Shown here: positions 1 to 9,398 of the stretch, in pieces
Layout of the letters: each line of letters opens with the position of its first letter
Numbering within the stretch: the first letter of the stretch is position 1
Source: Cyprinodon diabolis
Lineage: Eukaryota > Chordata > Actinopteri > Cyprinodontiformes > Cyprinodontidae
Reading direction: 5' to 3'
Assembly (NCBI GenBank): GCA_030533445.1
Contig: JARPUW010000025.1
Coordinates: 248,001-312,000 of the forward strand
DNA length: 64,000 bases
Notes under the pieces: model-generated
What the model saw: the letters and a program-made list of their open reading frames with translations, nothing else
The model's database searches: none
What the model was told of the DNA's origin: nothing
Translations under genes and position numbers: made by a program

Positions 1-6
1 GAAGTT

Positions 7-53
7 GAGGCCAAAACGCTCATTTCACAGTGAGATAATGCCATTTTGGCCTC
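7..53. other. Perfect 10-bp inverted repeat within the unit (exemplar)
   Basis: GAGGCCAAAA at 7-16 is the exact reverse complement of TTTTGGCCTC at 44-53, with a 27-nt spacer. The spacer itself holds TCAC-A-GTGA at 25-33, so a stem with an inner mini-hairpin is possible in single-stranded DNA or RNA. The pair recurs in almost every monomer. Exceptions seen are GAGTCC in the left arm (for example near 9585, 13664, 16146, 20226, 27849, 29268), GAGGCT near 26619, and a C-to-T change at the end of the right arm near 15302 and 45630. Whether it extrudes as a cruciform or binds a dimeric protein is not shown by sequence. Confidence 0.85.
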
Positions 54-73
54 TGGAGTTGTAACAGACAAAC

Positions 74-81
74 CATTAATG
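74..81. other. 8-bp palindrome CATTAATG in the conserved core (exemplar)
   Basis: A perfect palindrome at unit positions 74-81, within a part of the unit that hardly varies between copies. It is changed by a 4-bp deletion (ACAAACCATTAAT to ACAATTAAT) only in four units, near 56825, 57175, 63386 and 63736. A palindrome in a conserved satellite core could be a dimeric protein site, but no known factor is identified here. Confidence 0.6.
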
Positions 82-164
82 ATACAGCCATGATCTTTTC
101 TGGCAATCATCTAGAGCTGAAAACTAACAATATAAAGTAGATTTGAGCAGATGTTTTTGCTTCC

Positions 165-170
165 AAGCTT
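165..170. other. HindIII site recurring once per unit (exemplar)
   Basis: AAGCTT lies at unit positions 165-170 and recurs in every monomer I checked, so a HindIII digest would give a strong ladder of about 177 bp. By contrast, the XbaI site at 110-115 (TCTAGA) is lost in the frequent TCTAGTGCTG and in the rarer CATATAGAG monomers. Partial XbaI ladders would therefore reflect the higher-order structure. Confidence 0.9.
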
Positions 171-708
171 CAAATCAGAAGTTGAGGCCAAAACGCTCTT
201 TTCACAGTGAGATAATGCCATTTTGGCCTCTGGAGTTGTAACAGACAAACCATTAATGATACAGCCATGATCTTTTCTGGCAATCATCTAGTGCTGAAAA
301 CTAACAATATAAAGTAGATTTGAGCAGATGTTTTTGGTTCCAAGCTTCAAAGCAGAAGTTGAGGCCAAAACGCTCTTTTCACAGTGAGATAATGCCATTT
401 TGGCCTCTGGAGTTGTAACAGACAAACCATTAATGATACAGCCATGATCTTTTCTGGCAATCATCTAGTGCTGAAAACTAACAATATAAAGTAGATTTGA
501 GCAGATGTTTTTGGTTCCAAGCTTCAAAACAGAAGTTGAGGCCAAAACGCTCTTTTCACAGTGAGATAATGCCATTTTGGCCTCTGGAGTTGTAACAGAC
601 AAACCATTAATGATACAGCCATGATCTTTTCTGGCAATCATCTAGAGCTGAAAACTAACAATATAAAGTAGATTTGAGCAGATGTTTTTGGTTACAAGCT
701 TCAAAACA

Positions 709-1241
709 GAAGGTTGAGGCCAAAACGCTCTTTTCACAGTGAGATAGTTCCATTTTGGCCTCTGGAGTTGTAACAGACAAACCATTAATGATACAGCCAT
801 GATCTTTTCTGGCAATCATCTAGTGCTGAAAACTAACAATATAAAGTAGATTTGAGCAGATGTTTTTGGTTCCAAGCTTCAAAACAGAAGTTGAGGCCAA
901 AACGCTCTTTTCACAGTGAGATAATGCCATTTTGGCCTCTGGAGTTGTAACAGACAAACCATTAATGATACAGCCATGATCTTTTCTGGCAATCATCTAG
1001 AGCTGAAAACGAACAATATAAAGTAGATTTGAGCAGATGTTTTTGGTTACAAGCTTCAAAACAGAAGGTTGAGGCCAAAACGCTCTTTTCACAGTGAGAT
1101 AATGCCATTTTGGCCTCTGGAGTTGTAACAGACAAACCATTAATGATACAGCCATGATCTTTTCTGGCAATCATCTAGAGCTGAAAACTAACAATATAAA
1201 GTAGATTTGAGCAGATGTTTTTGGTTACAAGCTTCAAAACA
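709..1241 (+). repeat. 533-bp trimer HOR, isolated copy
   Basis: Three monomers of 178, 177 and 178 bp. The first has GATAGTTCC instead of GATAATGCC, with CTAGTGCTG. The second has AAAACGAAC and GGTTAC. The third starts with GAAGG and carries CTAGAGCTG with GGTTAC. The same trimer recurs twice in tandem at 2484-3549. The stretch 709 to about 1705 matches 3017 to about 4013 at an offset of 2308 bp (13 units), so it is one end of a larger duplication. Confidence 0.85.
962..1174 (-). other. Minus-strand open frame of 70 codons; satellite by-product, not a gene
   Basis: The frame starts at the ATG made by the reverse of CAATCAT and ends at the TAA made by CATTAA. It stays open only where one unit has AAAACGAAC or AAAAAATAAC rather than AAAACTAAC, which gives an in-frame TAG in reverse; in the CGAAC type the following unit also has the extra G that shifts frame. 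The same frame recurs dozens of times across the window, with identical or near-identical product. No signal peptide, domain or recognised motif is visible. Its repetition follows HOR structure, and I judge it non-coding. Confidence 0.85.
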
Positions 1242-2483
1242 GAAGGTTGAGGCCAAAACGCTCTTTTCACAGTGAGATAATGCCATTTTGGCCTCTGGAG
1301 TTGTAACAGACAAACCATTAATGATACAGCCATGATCTTTTCTGGCAATCATCTAGAGCTGAAAACTAACAATATAAAGTAGATTTGAGCAGATGTTTTT
1401 GGTTCCAAGCTTCAAAACAGAAGTTGAGGCCAAAACGCTCTTTTCACAGTGAGATAATGCCATTTTGGCCTCTGGAGTTGTAACAGACAAACCATTAATG
1501 ATACAGCCATGATCTTTTCTGGAAATCATCTAGAGCTGAAAACTAACAATATAAAGTAGATTTGAGCAGATGTTTTTGGTTACAAGCTTCAAAACAGAAG
1601 GTTGAGGCCAAAACGCTCTTTTCACAGTGAGATAATGCCATTTTGGCCTCTGGAGTTGTAACAGACAAACCATTAATGATACAGCCATGATCTTTTCTGG
1701 CAATCATCTAGTGCTGAAAACTAACAATATAAAGTAGATTTGAGCAGATGTTTTTGGTTCCAAGCTTCAAAGCAGAAGTTGAGGCCAAAACGCTCTTTTC
1801 ACAGTGAGATAATGCCATTTTGGCCTCTGGAGTTGTAACAGACAAACCATTAATGATACAGCCATGATCTTTTCTGGCAATCATCTAGTGCTGAAAACTA
1901 ACAATATAAAGTAGATTTGAGCAGATGTTTTTGGTTCCAAGCTTCAAAACAGAAGTTGAGGCCAAAACGCTCTTTTCACAGTGAGATAATGCCATTTTGG
2001 CCTCTGGAGTTGTAACAGACAAACCATTAATGATACAGCCATGATCTTTTCTGGCAATCATCTAGAGCTGAAAACTAACAATATAAAGTAGATTTGAGCA
2101 GATGTTTTTGGTTCCAAGCTTCAAAACAGAAGTTGAGGCCAAAACGCTCTTTTCACAGTGAGATAATGCCATTTTGGCCTCTGGAGTTGTAACAGACAAA
2201 CCATTAATGATACAGCCATGATCTTTTCTGACAATCATCTAGAGCTGAAAACGAACAATATAAAGTAGATTTGAGCAGATGTTTTTGGTTACAAGCTTCA
2301 AAACAGAAGGTTGAGGCCAAAACGCTCTTTTCACAGTGAGATAATGCCATTTTGGCCTCTGGAGTTGTAACAGACAAACCATTAATGATACAGCCATGAT
2401 CTTTTCTGGCAATCATCTAGAGCTGAAAACTAACAATATAAAGTAGATTTGAGCAGATGTTTTTGGTTACAAGCTTCAAAACA
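1242..2483 (+). repeat. Mixed satellite monomers between trimer copies
   Basis: Seven monomers with no simple internal tandem. One has GGAAATC in place of GGCAATC (near 1522), one has CAAAGCA at its end (near 1770), and one has the private TCTGACAATC (near 2230) inside the CGAAC-type unit. Nothing but satellite is present. Confidence 0.8.
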
Positions 2484-3549
2484 GAAGGTTGAGGCCAAAA
2501 CGCTCTTTTCACAGTGAGATAGTTCCATTTTGGCCTCTGGAGTTGTAACAGACAAACCATTAATGATACAGCCATGATCTTTTCTGGCAATCATCTAGTG
2601 CTGAAAACTAACAATATAAAGTAGATTTGAGCAGATGTTTTTGGTTCCAAGCTTCAAAACAGAAGTTGAGGCCAAAACGCTCTTTTCACAGTGAGATAAT
2701 GCCATTTTGGCCTCTGGAGTTGTAACAGACAAACCATTAATGATACAGCCATGATCTTTTCTGGCAATCATCTAGAGCTGAAAACGAACAATATAAAGTA
2801 GATTTGAGCAGATGTTTTTGGTTACAAGCTTCAAAACAGAAGGTTGAGGCCAAAACGCTCTTTTCACAGTGAGATAATGCCATTTTGGCCTCTGGAGTTG
2901 TAACAGACAAACCATTAATGATACAGCCATGATCTTTTCTGGCAATCATCTAGAGCTGAAAACTAACAATATAAAGTAGATTTGAGCAGATGTTTTTGGT
3001 TACAAGCTTCAAAACAGAAGGTTGAGGCCAAAACGCTCTTTTCACAGTGAGATAGTTCCATTTTGGCCTCTGGAGTTGTAACAGACAAACCATTAATGAT
3101 ACAGCCATGATCTTTTCTGGCAATCATCTAGTGCTGAAAACTAACAATATAAAGTAGATTTGAGCAGATGTTTTTGGTTCCAAGCTTCAAAACAGAAGTT
3201 GAGGCCAAAACGCTCTTTTCACAGTGAGATAATGCCATTTTGGCCTCTGGAGTTGTAACAGACAAACCATTAATGATACAGCCATGATCTTTTCTGGCAA
3301 TCATCTAGAGCTGAAAACGAACAATATAAAGTAGATTTGAGCAGATGTTTTTGGTTACAAGCTTCAAAACAGAAGGTTGAGGCCAAAACGCTCTTTTCAC
3401 AGTGAGATAATGCCATTTTGGCCTCTGGAGTTGTAACAGACAAACCATTAATGATACAGCCATGATCTTTTCTGGCAATCATCTAGAGCTGAAAACTAAC
3501 AATATAAAGTAGATTTGAGCAGATGTTTTTGGTTACAAGCTTCAAAACA
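2484..3549 (+). repeat. 533-bp trimer HOR in two tandem copies (2484-3016, 3017-3549)
   Basis: Two successive copies of the same trimer: a GATAGTTCC/CTAGTGCTG/GGTTCC unit, a CGAAC/GGTTAC unit, and a GAAGG/CTAGAGCTG/GGTTAC unit. The exact 533-bp spacing and the shared marker set identify a recent tandem duplication. Minus-strand open frames of 70 codons cross the second and third monomers of each copy. They follow from the CGAAC and GAAGG variants and are not evidence of genes. Confidence 0.88.
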
Positions 3550-4082
3550 GAAGGTTGAGGCCAAAACGCTCTTTTCACAGTGAGATAATGCCATTTTGGC
3601 CTCTGGAGTTGTAACAGACAAACCATTAATGATACAGCCATGATCTTTTCTGGCAATCATCTAGAGCTGAAAACTAACAATATAAAGTAGATTTGAGCAG
3701 ATGTTTTTGGTTCCAAGCTTCAAAACAGAAGTTGAGGCCAAAACGCTCTTTTCACAGTGAGATAATGCCATTTTGGCCTCTGGAGTTGTAACAGACAAAC
3801 CATTAATGATACAGCCATGATCTTTTCTGGAAATCATCTAGAGCTGAAAACTAACAATATAAAGTAGATTTGAGCAGATGTTTTTGGTTACAAGCTTCAA
3901 AACAGAAGGTTGAGGCCAAAACGCTCTTTTCACAGTGAGATAATGCCATTTTGGCCTCTGGAGTTGTAACAGACAAACCATTAATGATACAGCCATGATC
4001 TTTTCTGGCAATCATCTAGAGTTGAAAACTAACAATATAAAGTAGATTTGAGCAGATGTTTATGGTTCCAAGCTTCAAAACA
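3550..4082 (+). repeat. Three-monomer junction before the 6-mer block
   Basis: Contains a GAAGG/GGTTCC unit, a GGAAATC unit (near 3831), and a unit with CTAGAGTTG and TTTATGGTTCC. That last marker pair recurs near 5090, 10226, 14302, 16786, 20865, 38600, 40552, 43034, 46760, 49953, 52437 and 54387, always next to a CTCATTT/GCTTCC unit, so it marks a conserved HOR segment. Confidence 0.8.
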
Positions 4083-5677
4083 GAAGTTGAGGCCAAAACG
4101 CTCATTTCACAGTGAGATAATGCCATTTTGGCCTCTGGAGTTGTAACAGACAAACCATTAATGATACAGCCATGATCTTTTCTGGCAATCATCTAGAGCT
4201 GAAAACTAACAATATAAAGTAGATTTGAGCAGATGTTTTTGCTTCCAAGCTTCAAATCAGAAGTTGAGGCCAAAACGCTCTTTTCACAGTGAGATAATGC
4301 CATTTTGGCCTCTGGAGTTGTAACAGACAAACCATTAATGATACAGCCATGATCTTTTCTGGCAATCATCTAGTGCTGAAAACTAACAATATAAAGTAGA
4401 TTTGAGCAGATGTTTTTGGTTCCAAGCTTCAAAGCAGAAGTTGAGGCCAAAACGCTCTTTTCACAGTGAGATAATGCCATTTTGGCCTCTGGAGTTGTAA
4501 CAGACAAACCATTAATGATACAGCCATGATCTTTTCTGGCAATCATCTAGAGCTGAAAACGAACAATATAAAGTAGATTTGAGCAGATGTTTTTGGTTAC
4601 AAGCTTCAAAACAGAAGGTTGAGGCCAAAACGCTCTTTTCACAGTGAGATAATGCCATTTTGGCCTCTGGAGTTGTAACAGACAAACCATTAATGATACA
4701 GCCATGATCTTTTCTGGCAATCATCTAGAGCTGAAAACTAACAATATAAAGTAGATTTGAGCAGATGTTTTTGCTTCCAAGCTTCAAATCAGAAGTTGAG
4801 GCCAAAACGCTCTTTTCACAGTGAGATAATGCCATTTTGGCCTCTGGAGTTGTAACAGACAAACCATTAATGATACAGCCATGATCTTTTCTGGCAATCA
4901 TCTAGAGCTGAAAACTAACAATATAAAGTAGATTTGAGCAGATGTTTTTGGTTACAAGCTTCAAAACAGAAGGTTGAGGCCAAAACGCTCTTTTCACAGT
5001 GAGATAATGCCATTTTGGCCTCTGGAGTTGTAACAGACAAACCATTAATGATACAGCCATGATCTTTTCTGGCAATCATCTAGAGTTGAAAACTAACAAT
5101 ATAAAGTAGATTTGAGCAGATGTTTATGGTTCCAAGCTTCAAAACAGAAGTTGAGGCCAAAACGCTCATTTCACAGTGAGATAATGCCATTTTGGCCTCT
5201 GGAGTTGTAACAGACAAACCATTAATGATACAGCCATGATCTTTTCTGGCAATCATCTAGAGCTGAAAACTAACAATATAAAGTAGATTTGAGCAGATGT
5301 TTTTGCTTCCAAGCTTCAAATCAGAAGTTGAGGCCAAAACGCTCTTTTCACAGTGAGATAATGCCATTTTGGCCTCTGGAGTTGTAACAGACAAACCATT
5401 AATGATACAGCCATGATCTTTTCTGGCAATCATCTAGTGCTGAAAACTAACAATATAAAGTAGATTTGAGCAGATGTTTTTGGTTCCAAGCTTCAAAGCA
5501 GAAGTTGAGGCCAAAACGCTCTTTTCACAGTGAGATAATGCCATTTTGGCCTCTGGAGTTGTAACAGACAAACCATTAATGATACAGCCATGATCTTTTC
5601 TGGCAATCATCTAGAGCTGAAAACGAACAATATAAAGTAGATTTGAGCAGATGTTTATGGTTCCAAGCTTCAAAACA
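4083..5677 (+). repeat. 1064-bp 6-mer HOR: one full and one partial copy
   Basis: The first copy is 4083-5146 and a partial second copy is 5147-5677. Both open with a CTCATTT/GCTTCC/CAAATCA unit, then a CTAGTGCTG/CAAAGCA unit, then a CGAAC unit. In the second copy the CGAAC unit ends with TTTATGGTTCC instead of GGTTAC, so it is a hybrid with a switch between about 5620 and 5656. The first two units of the window (1 to about 440) match 4083 to about 4520 at offset 4082. Confidence 0.82.
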
Positions 5678-6385
5678 GAAGTTGAGGCCAAAACGCTCAT
5701 TTCACAGTGAGATAATGCCATTTTGGCCTCTGGAGTTGTAACAGACAAACCATTAATGATACAGCCATGATCTTTTCTGGCAATCATCTAGAGCTGAAAA
5801 CTAACAATATAAAGTAGATTTGAGCAGATGTTTTTGGTTCCAAGCTTCAAAACAGAACTTGAGGCCAAAACGCTCATTTCACAGTGAGATAATGCCATTT
5901 TGGCCTCTGGAGTTGTAACAGACAAACCATTAATGATACAGCCATGATCTTTTCTGGCAATCATCTAGAGCTGAAAACTAACAATATAAAGTAGATATGA
6001 GCAGATGTTTTTGGTTCCAAGCTTCAAAACAGAAGTTGAGGCCAAAACACTCTTTTCACAGTGAGATAATGCCATTTTGGCCTCTGGAGTTGTAACAGAC
6101 AAACCATTAATGATACAGCCATGATCTTTTCTGGCAATCATCTAGTGCTGAAAACTAACAATATAAAGTAGATTTGAGCAGATGTTTTTGGTTCCAAGCT
6201 TCAAAACAGAAGTTGAGGCCAAAACGCTCTTTACACAGTGAGATAATGCCATTTTGGCCTCTGGAGTTGTAACAGACAAACCATTAATGATACAGCCATG
6301 ATCTTTTCTGGCAATCATCTAGAGCTGAAAACTAACAATATAAAGTAGATTCGAGCAGATGTTTATGGTTCCAAGCTTCAAAACA
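5678..6385 (+). repeat. Divergent four-monomer stretch
   Basis: These units carry several markers rare or absent elsewhere: GAACTTGAGG near 5857, TAGATATGAGC near 5993, a CpG lost to CA (AAAACACTC) near 6047, TTTACACAG near 6230, and GATTCGAGC near 6350. The GATATGAGC change returns only in the 41-54 kb family. This looks like a less homogenised patch or an old block boundary. Confidence 0.75.
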
Positions 6386-9300
6386 GAAGTTGAGGCCAAA
6401 ACGCTCATTTCACAGTGAGATAATGCCATTTTGGCCTCTGGAGTTGTAACAGACAAACCATTAATGATACAGCCATGATCTTTTCTGGCAATCATCTAGT
6501 GCTGAAAACTAACAATATAAAGTAGATTTGAGCAGATGTTTTTGGTTCCAAGCTTCAAAACAGAAGTTGAGGCCAAAACGCTCTTTTCACAGTGAGATAA
6601 TGCCATTTTGGCCTCTGGAGTTGTAACAGACAAACCATTAATGATACAGCCATGATCTTTTCTGGCAATCATCTAGAGCTGAAAACTAACAATATAAAGT
6701 AGATTTGAGCAGATGTTTTTGGTTCCAAGCTTCAAAACAGAAGTTGAGGCCAAAACGCTCTTTTCACAGTGAGATAATGCCATTTTGGCCTCTGGAGTTG
6801 TAACAGACAAACCATTAATGATACAGCCATGATCTTTTCTGGCAATCATCTAGTGCTGAAAACTAACAATATAAAGTAGATTTGAGCAGATGTTTTTGGT
6901 TCCAAGCTTCAAAACAGAAGTTGAGGCCAAAACGCTCTTTTCACAGTGAGATAATGCCATTTTGGCCTCTGGAGTTGTAACAGACAAACCATTAATGATA
7001 CAGCCATGATCTTTTCTGGCAATCATCTAGAGCTGAAAACGAACAATATAAAGTAGATTTGAGCAGATGTTTTTGGTTCCAAGCTTCAAAACAGAAGTTG
7101 AGGCCAAAACGCTCTTTTCACAGTGAGATAATGCCATTTTGGCCTCTGGAGTTGTAACAGACAAACCATTAATGATACAGCCATGATCTTTTCTGGCAAT
7201 CATCTAGTGCTGAAAACTAACAATATAAAGTAGATTTGAGCAGATGTTTTTGGTTCCAAGCTTCAAAACAGAAGTTGAGGCCAAAACGCTCTTTTCACAG
7301 TGAGATAATGCCATTTTGGCCTCTGGAGTTGTAACAGACAAACCATTAATGATACAGCCATGATCTTTTCTGGCAATCATCTAGTGCTGAAAAAATAACA
7401 ATATAAAGTAGATTTGAGCAGATGTTTTTGGTTCCAAGCTTCAAAACAGAAGTTGAGGCCAAAACGCTCTTTTCACAGTGAGATAATGCCATTTTGGCCT
7501 CTGGAGTTGTAACAGACAAACCATTAATGATACAGCCATGATCTTTTCTGGCAATCATCTAGTGCTGAAAACTAACAATATAAAGTAGATTTGAGCAGAT
7601 GTTTTTGGTTCCAAGCTTCAAAACAGAAGTTGAGGCCAAAACGCTCTTTTCACAGTGAGATAATGCCATTTTGGCCTCTGGAGTTGTAACAGACAAACCA
7701 TTAATGATACAGCCATGATCTTTTCTGGCAATCATCTAGAGCTGAAAACGAACAATATAAAGTAGATTTGAGCAGATGTTTTTGGTTACAAGCTTCAAAA
7801 CAGAAGGTTGAGGCCAAAACGCTCTTTTCACAGTGAGATAATGCCATTTTGGCCTCTGGAGTTGTAACAGACAAACCATTAATGATACAGCCATGATCTT
7901 TTCTGGCAATCATCTAGTGCTGAAAACTAACAATATAAAGTAGATTTGAGCAGATGTTTTTGGTTCCAAGCTTCAAAACAGAAGGTTGAGGCCAAAACGC
8001 TCTTTTCACAGTGAGATAATGCCATTTTGGCCTCTGGAGTTGTAACAGACAAACCATTAATGATACAGCCATGATCTTTTCTGGCAATCATCTAGAGCTG
8101 AAAACTAACAATATAAAGTAGATTTGAGCAGATGTTTTTGGTTCCAAGCTTCAAAACAGAAGTTGAGGCCAAAACGCTCTTTTCACAGTGAGATAATGCC
8201 ATTTTGGCCTCTGGATTTGTATCAGACAAACCATTAATGATACAGCCATGATCTTTTCTGGCAATCATCTAGTGCTGAAAACTAACAATATAAAGTAGAT
8301 TTGAGCAGATGTTTTTGGTTCCAAGCTTCAAAACAGAAGTTGAGGCCAAAACGCTCTTTTCACAGTGAGATAATGCCATTTTGGCCTCTGGAGTTGTAAC
8401 AGACAAACCATTAATGATACAGCCATGATCTTTTCTGGCAATCATCTAGAGCTGAAAACTAACAATATAAAGTAGATTTGAGCAGATGTTTTTGGTTCCA
8501 AGCTTCAAAACAGAAGTTGAGGCCAAAACGCTCTTTTCACAGTGAGATAATGCCATTTTGGCCTCTGGAGTTGTAACAGACAAACCATTAATGATACAGC
8601 CATGATCTTTTCTGGCAATCATCTAGTGCTGAAAACTAACAATATAAAGTAGATTTGAGCAGATGTTTTTGGTTCCAAGCTTCAAAACAGAAGTTGAGGC
8701 CAAAACGCTCTTTTCACAGTGAGATAATGCCATTTTGGCCTCTGGAGTTGTAACAGACAAACCATTAATGATACAGCCATGATCTTTTCTGGCAATCATC
8801 TAGAGCTGAAAACTAACAATATAAAGTAGATTTGAGCAGATGTTTTTGGTTCCAAGCTTCAAAACAGAAGTTGAGGCCAAAACGCTCTTTTCACAGTGAG
8901 ATAATGCCATTTTGGCCTCTGGAGTTGTAACAGACAAACCATTAATGATACAGCCATGATCTTTTCTGGCAATCATCTAGTGCTGAAAAATAACAATATA
9001 AAGTAGATTTGAGCAGATGTTTTTGGTTCCAAGCTTCAAAACAGAAGTTGAGGCCAAAATGCTCTTTTCACAGTGAGATAATGCCATTTTGGCCTCTGGA
9101 GTTGTAACAGACAAACCATTAATGATACAGCCATGATCTTTTCTGGCAATCATCTAGAGCTGAAAACTAACAATATAAAGTAGATTTGAGCAGATGTTTT
9201 TGGTTACAAGCTTCAAAACAGAAGGTTGAGGCCAAAACGCTCTTTTCACAGTGAGATAGTTCCATTTTGGCCTCTGGAGTTGTAACAGACAAACCATTAA

Positions 9301-9398
9301 TGATACAGCCATGATCTTTTCTGGCAATCATCTAGTGCTGAAAACTAACAATATAAAGTAGATTTGAGCAGATGTTTTTGGTTCCAAGCTTCAAAACA
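6386..9398 (+). repeat. Alternating XbaI-minus/XbaI-plus monomers
   Basis: Most neighbours alternate between CTAGTGCTG and CTAGAGCTG units, giving a dimer-like period of about 354-355 bp. Markers include AAAAAATAAC near 7391, GGATTTGTATC near 8213, and a linked AAAAATAAC then AAAATGCTC pair near 8987 and 9057. From 7094 to about 9140 the segment matches 24295 to about 26340 at offset 17201. Confidence 0.8.

Larger units (their letters stand above)
1..177 (+). repeat. Exemplar satellite monomer (177 bp)
   Basis: First complete unit of the window, used as the coordinate frame for variants. Landmarks: inverted-repeat arms at 7-16 and 44-53; the CpG at 17-18; a near-palindrome TCACAGTGA at 25-33; the 8-bp palindrome CATTAATG at 74-81; an XbaI site TCTAGA at 110-115; TATAAA at 131-136; a T tract at 154-158; a HindIII site AAGCTT at 165-170. 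This copy carries three minority variants: A at 22 (CTCATTT), GCTTCC instead of GGTTCC at 159-164, and CAAATCA instead of CAAAACA at 171-177. Since 177 is 59 codons exactly, plain units keep reading frame, while 178-bp units shift it. Confidence 0.95.

Noticed and set aside
131..136. TATAAA in every unit as a promoter for satellite transcription
   Set aside because: A six-base match in AT-rich DNA is weak evidence, and nothing else marks a start site. It is lost in the CAATAAAAAG units (for example near 11830), which instead contain AATAAA, equally uninformative.
159..170. GGTTCCAAGCT as a Pol III B box of a tRNA-derived element
   Set aside because: Only about 8 of 11 positions fit the B-box consensus and no A box lies at a suitable distance upstream. 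GCTTCC and GGTTAC variants are tolerated freely.
962..1174. 70-codon minus-strand open frames recurring throughout the window as possible small-protein genes
   Set aside because: Each is the same satellite sequence read in reverse. Presence depends on CGAAC, AAAAAATAAC and extra-G variants that follow HOR membership, with no ribosome-binding context, signal sequence or recognised domain.
5678..6385. Possible non-satellite insertion in the divergent patch
   Set aside because: All bases still align to the monomer with unit lengths of 177 bp; only substitutions are present.
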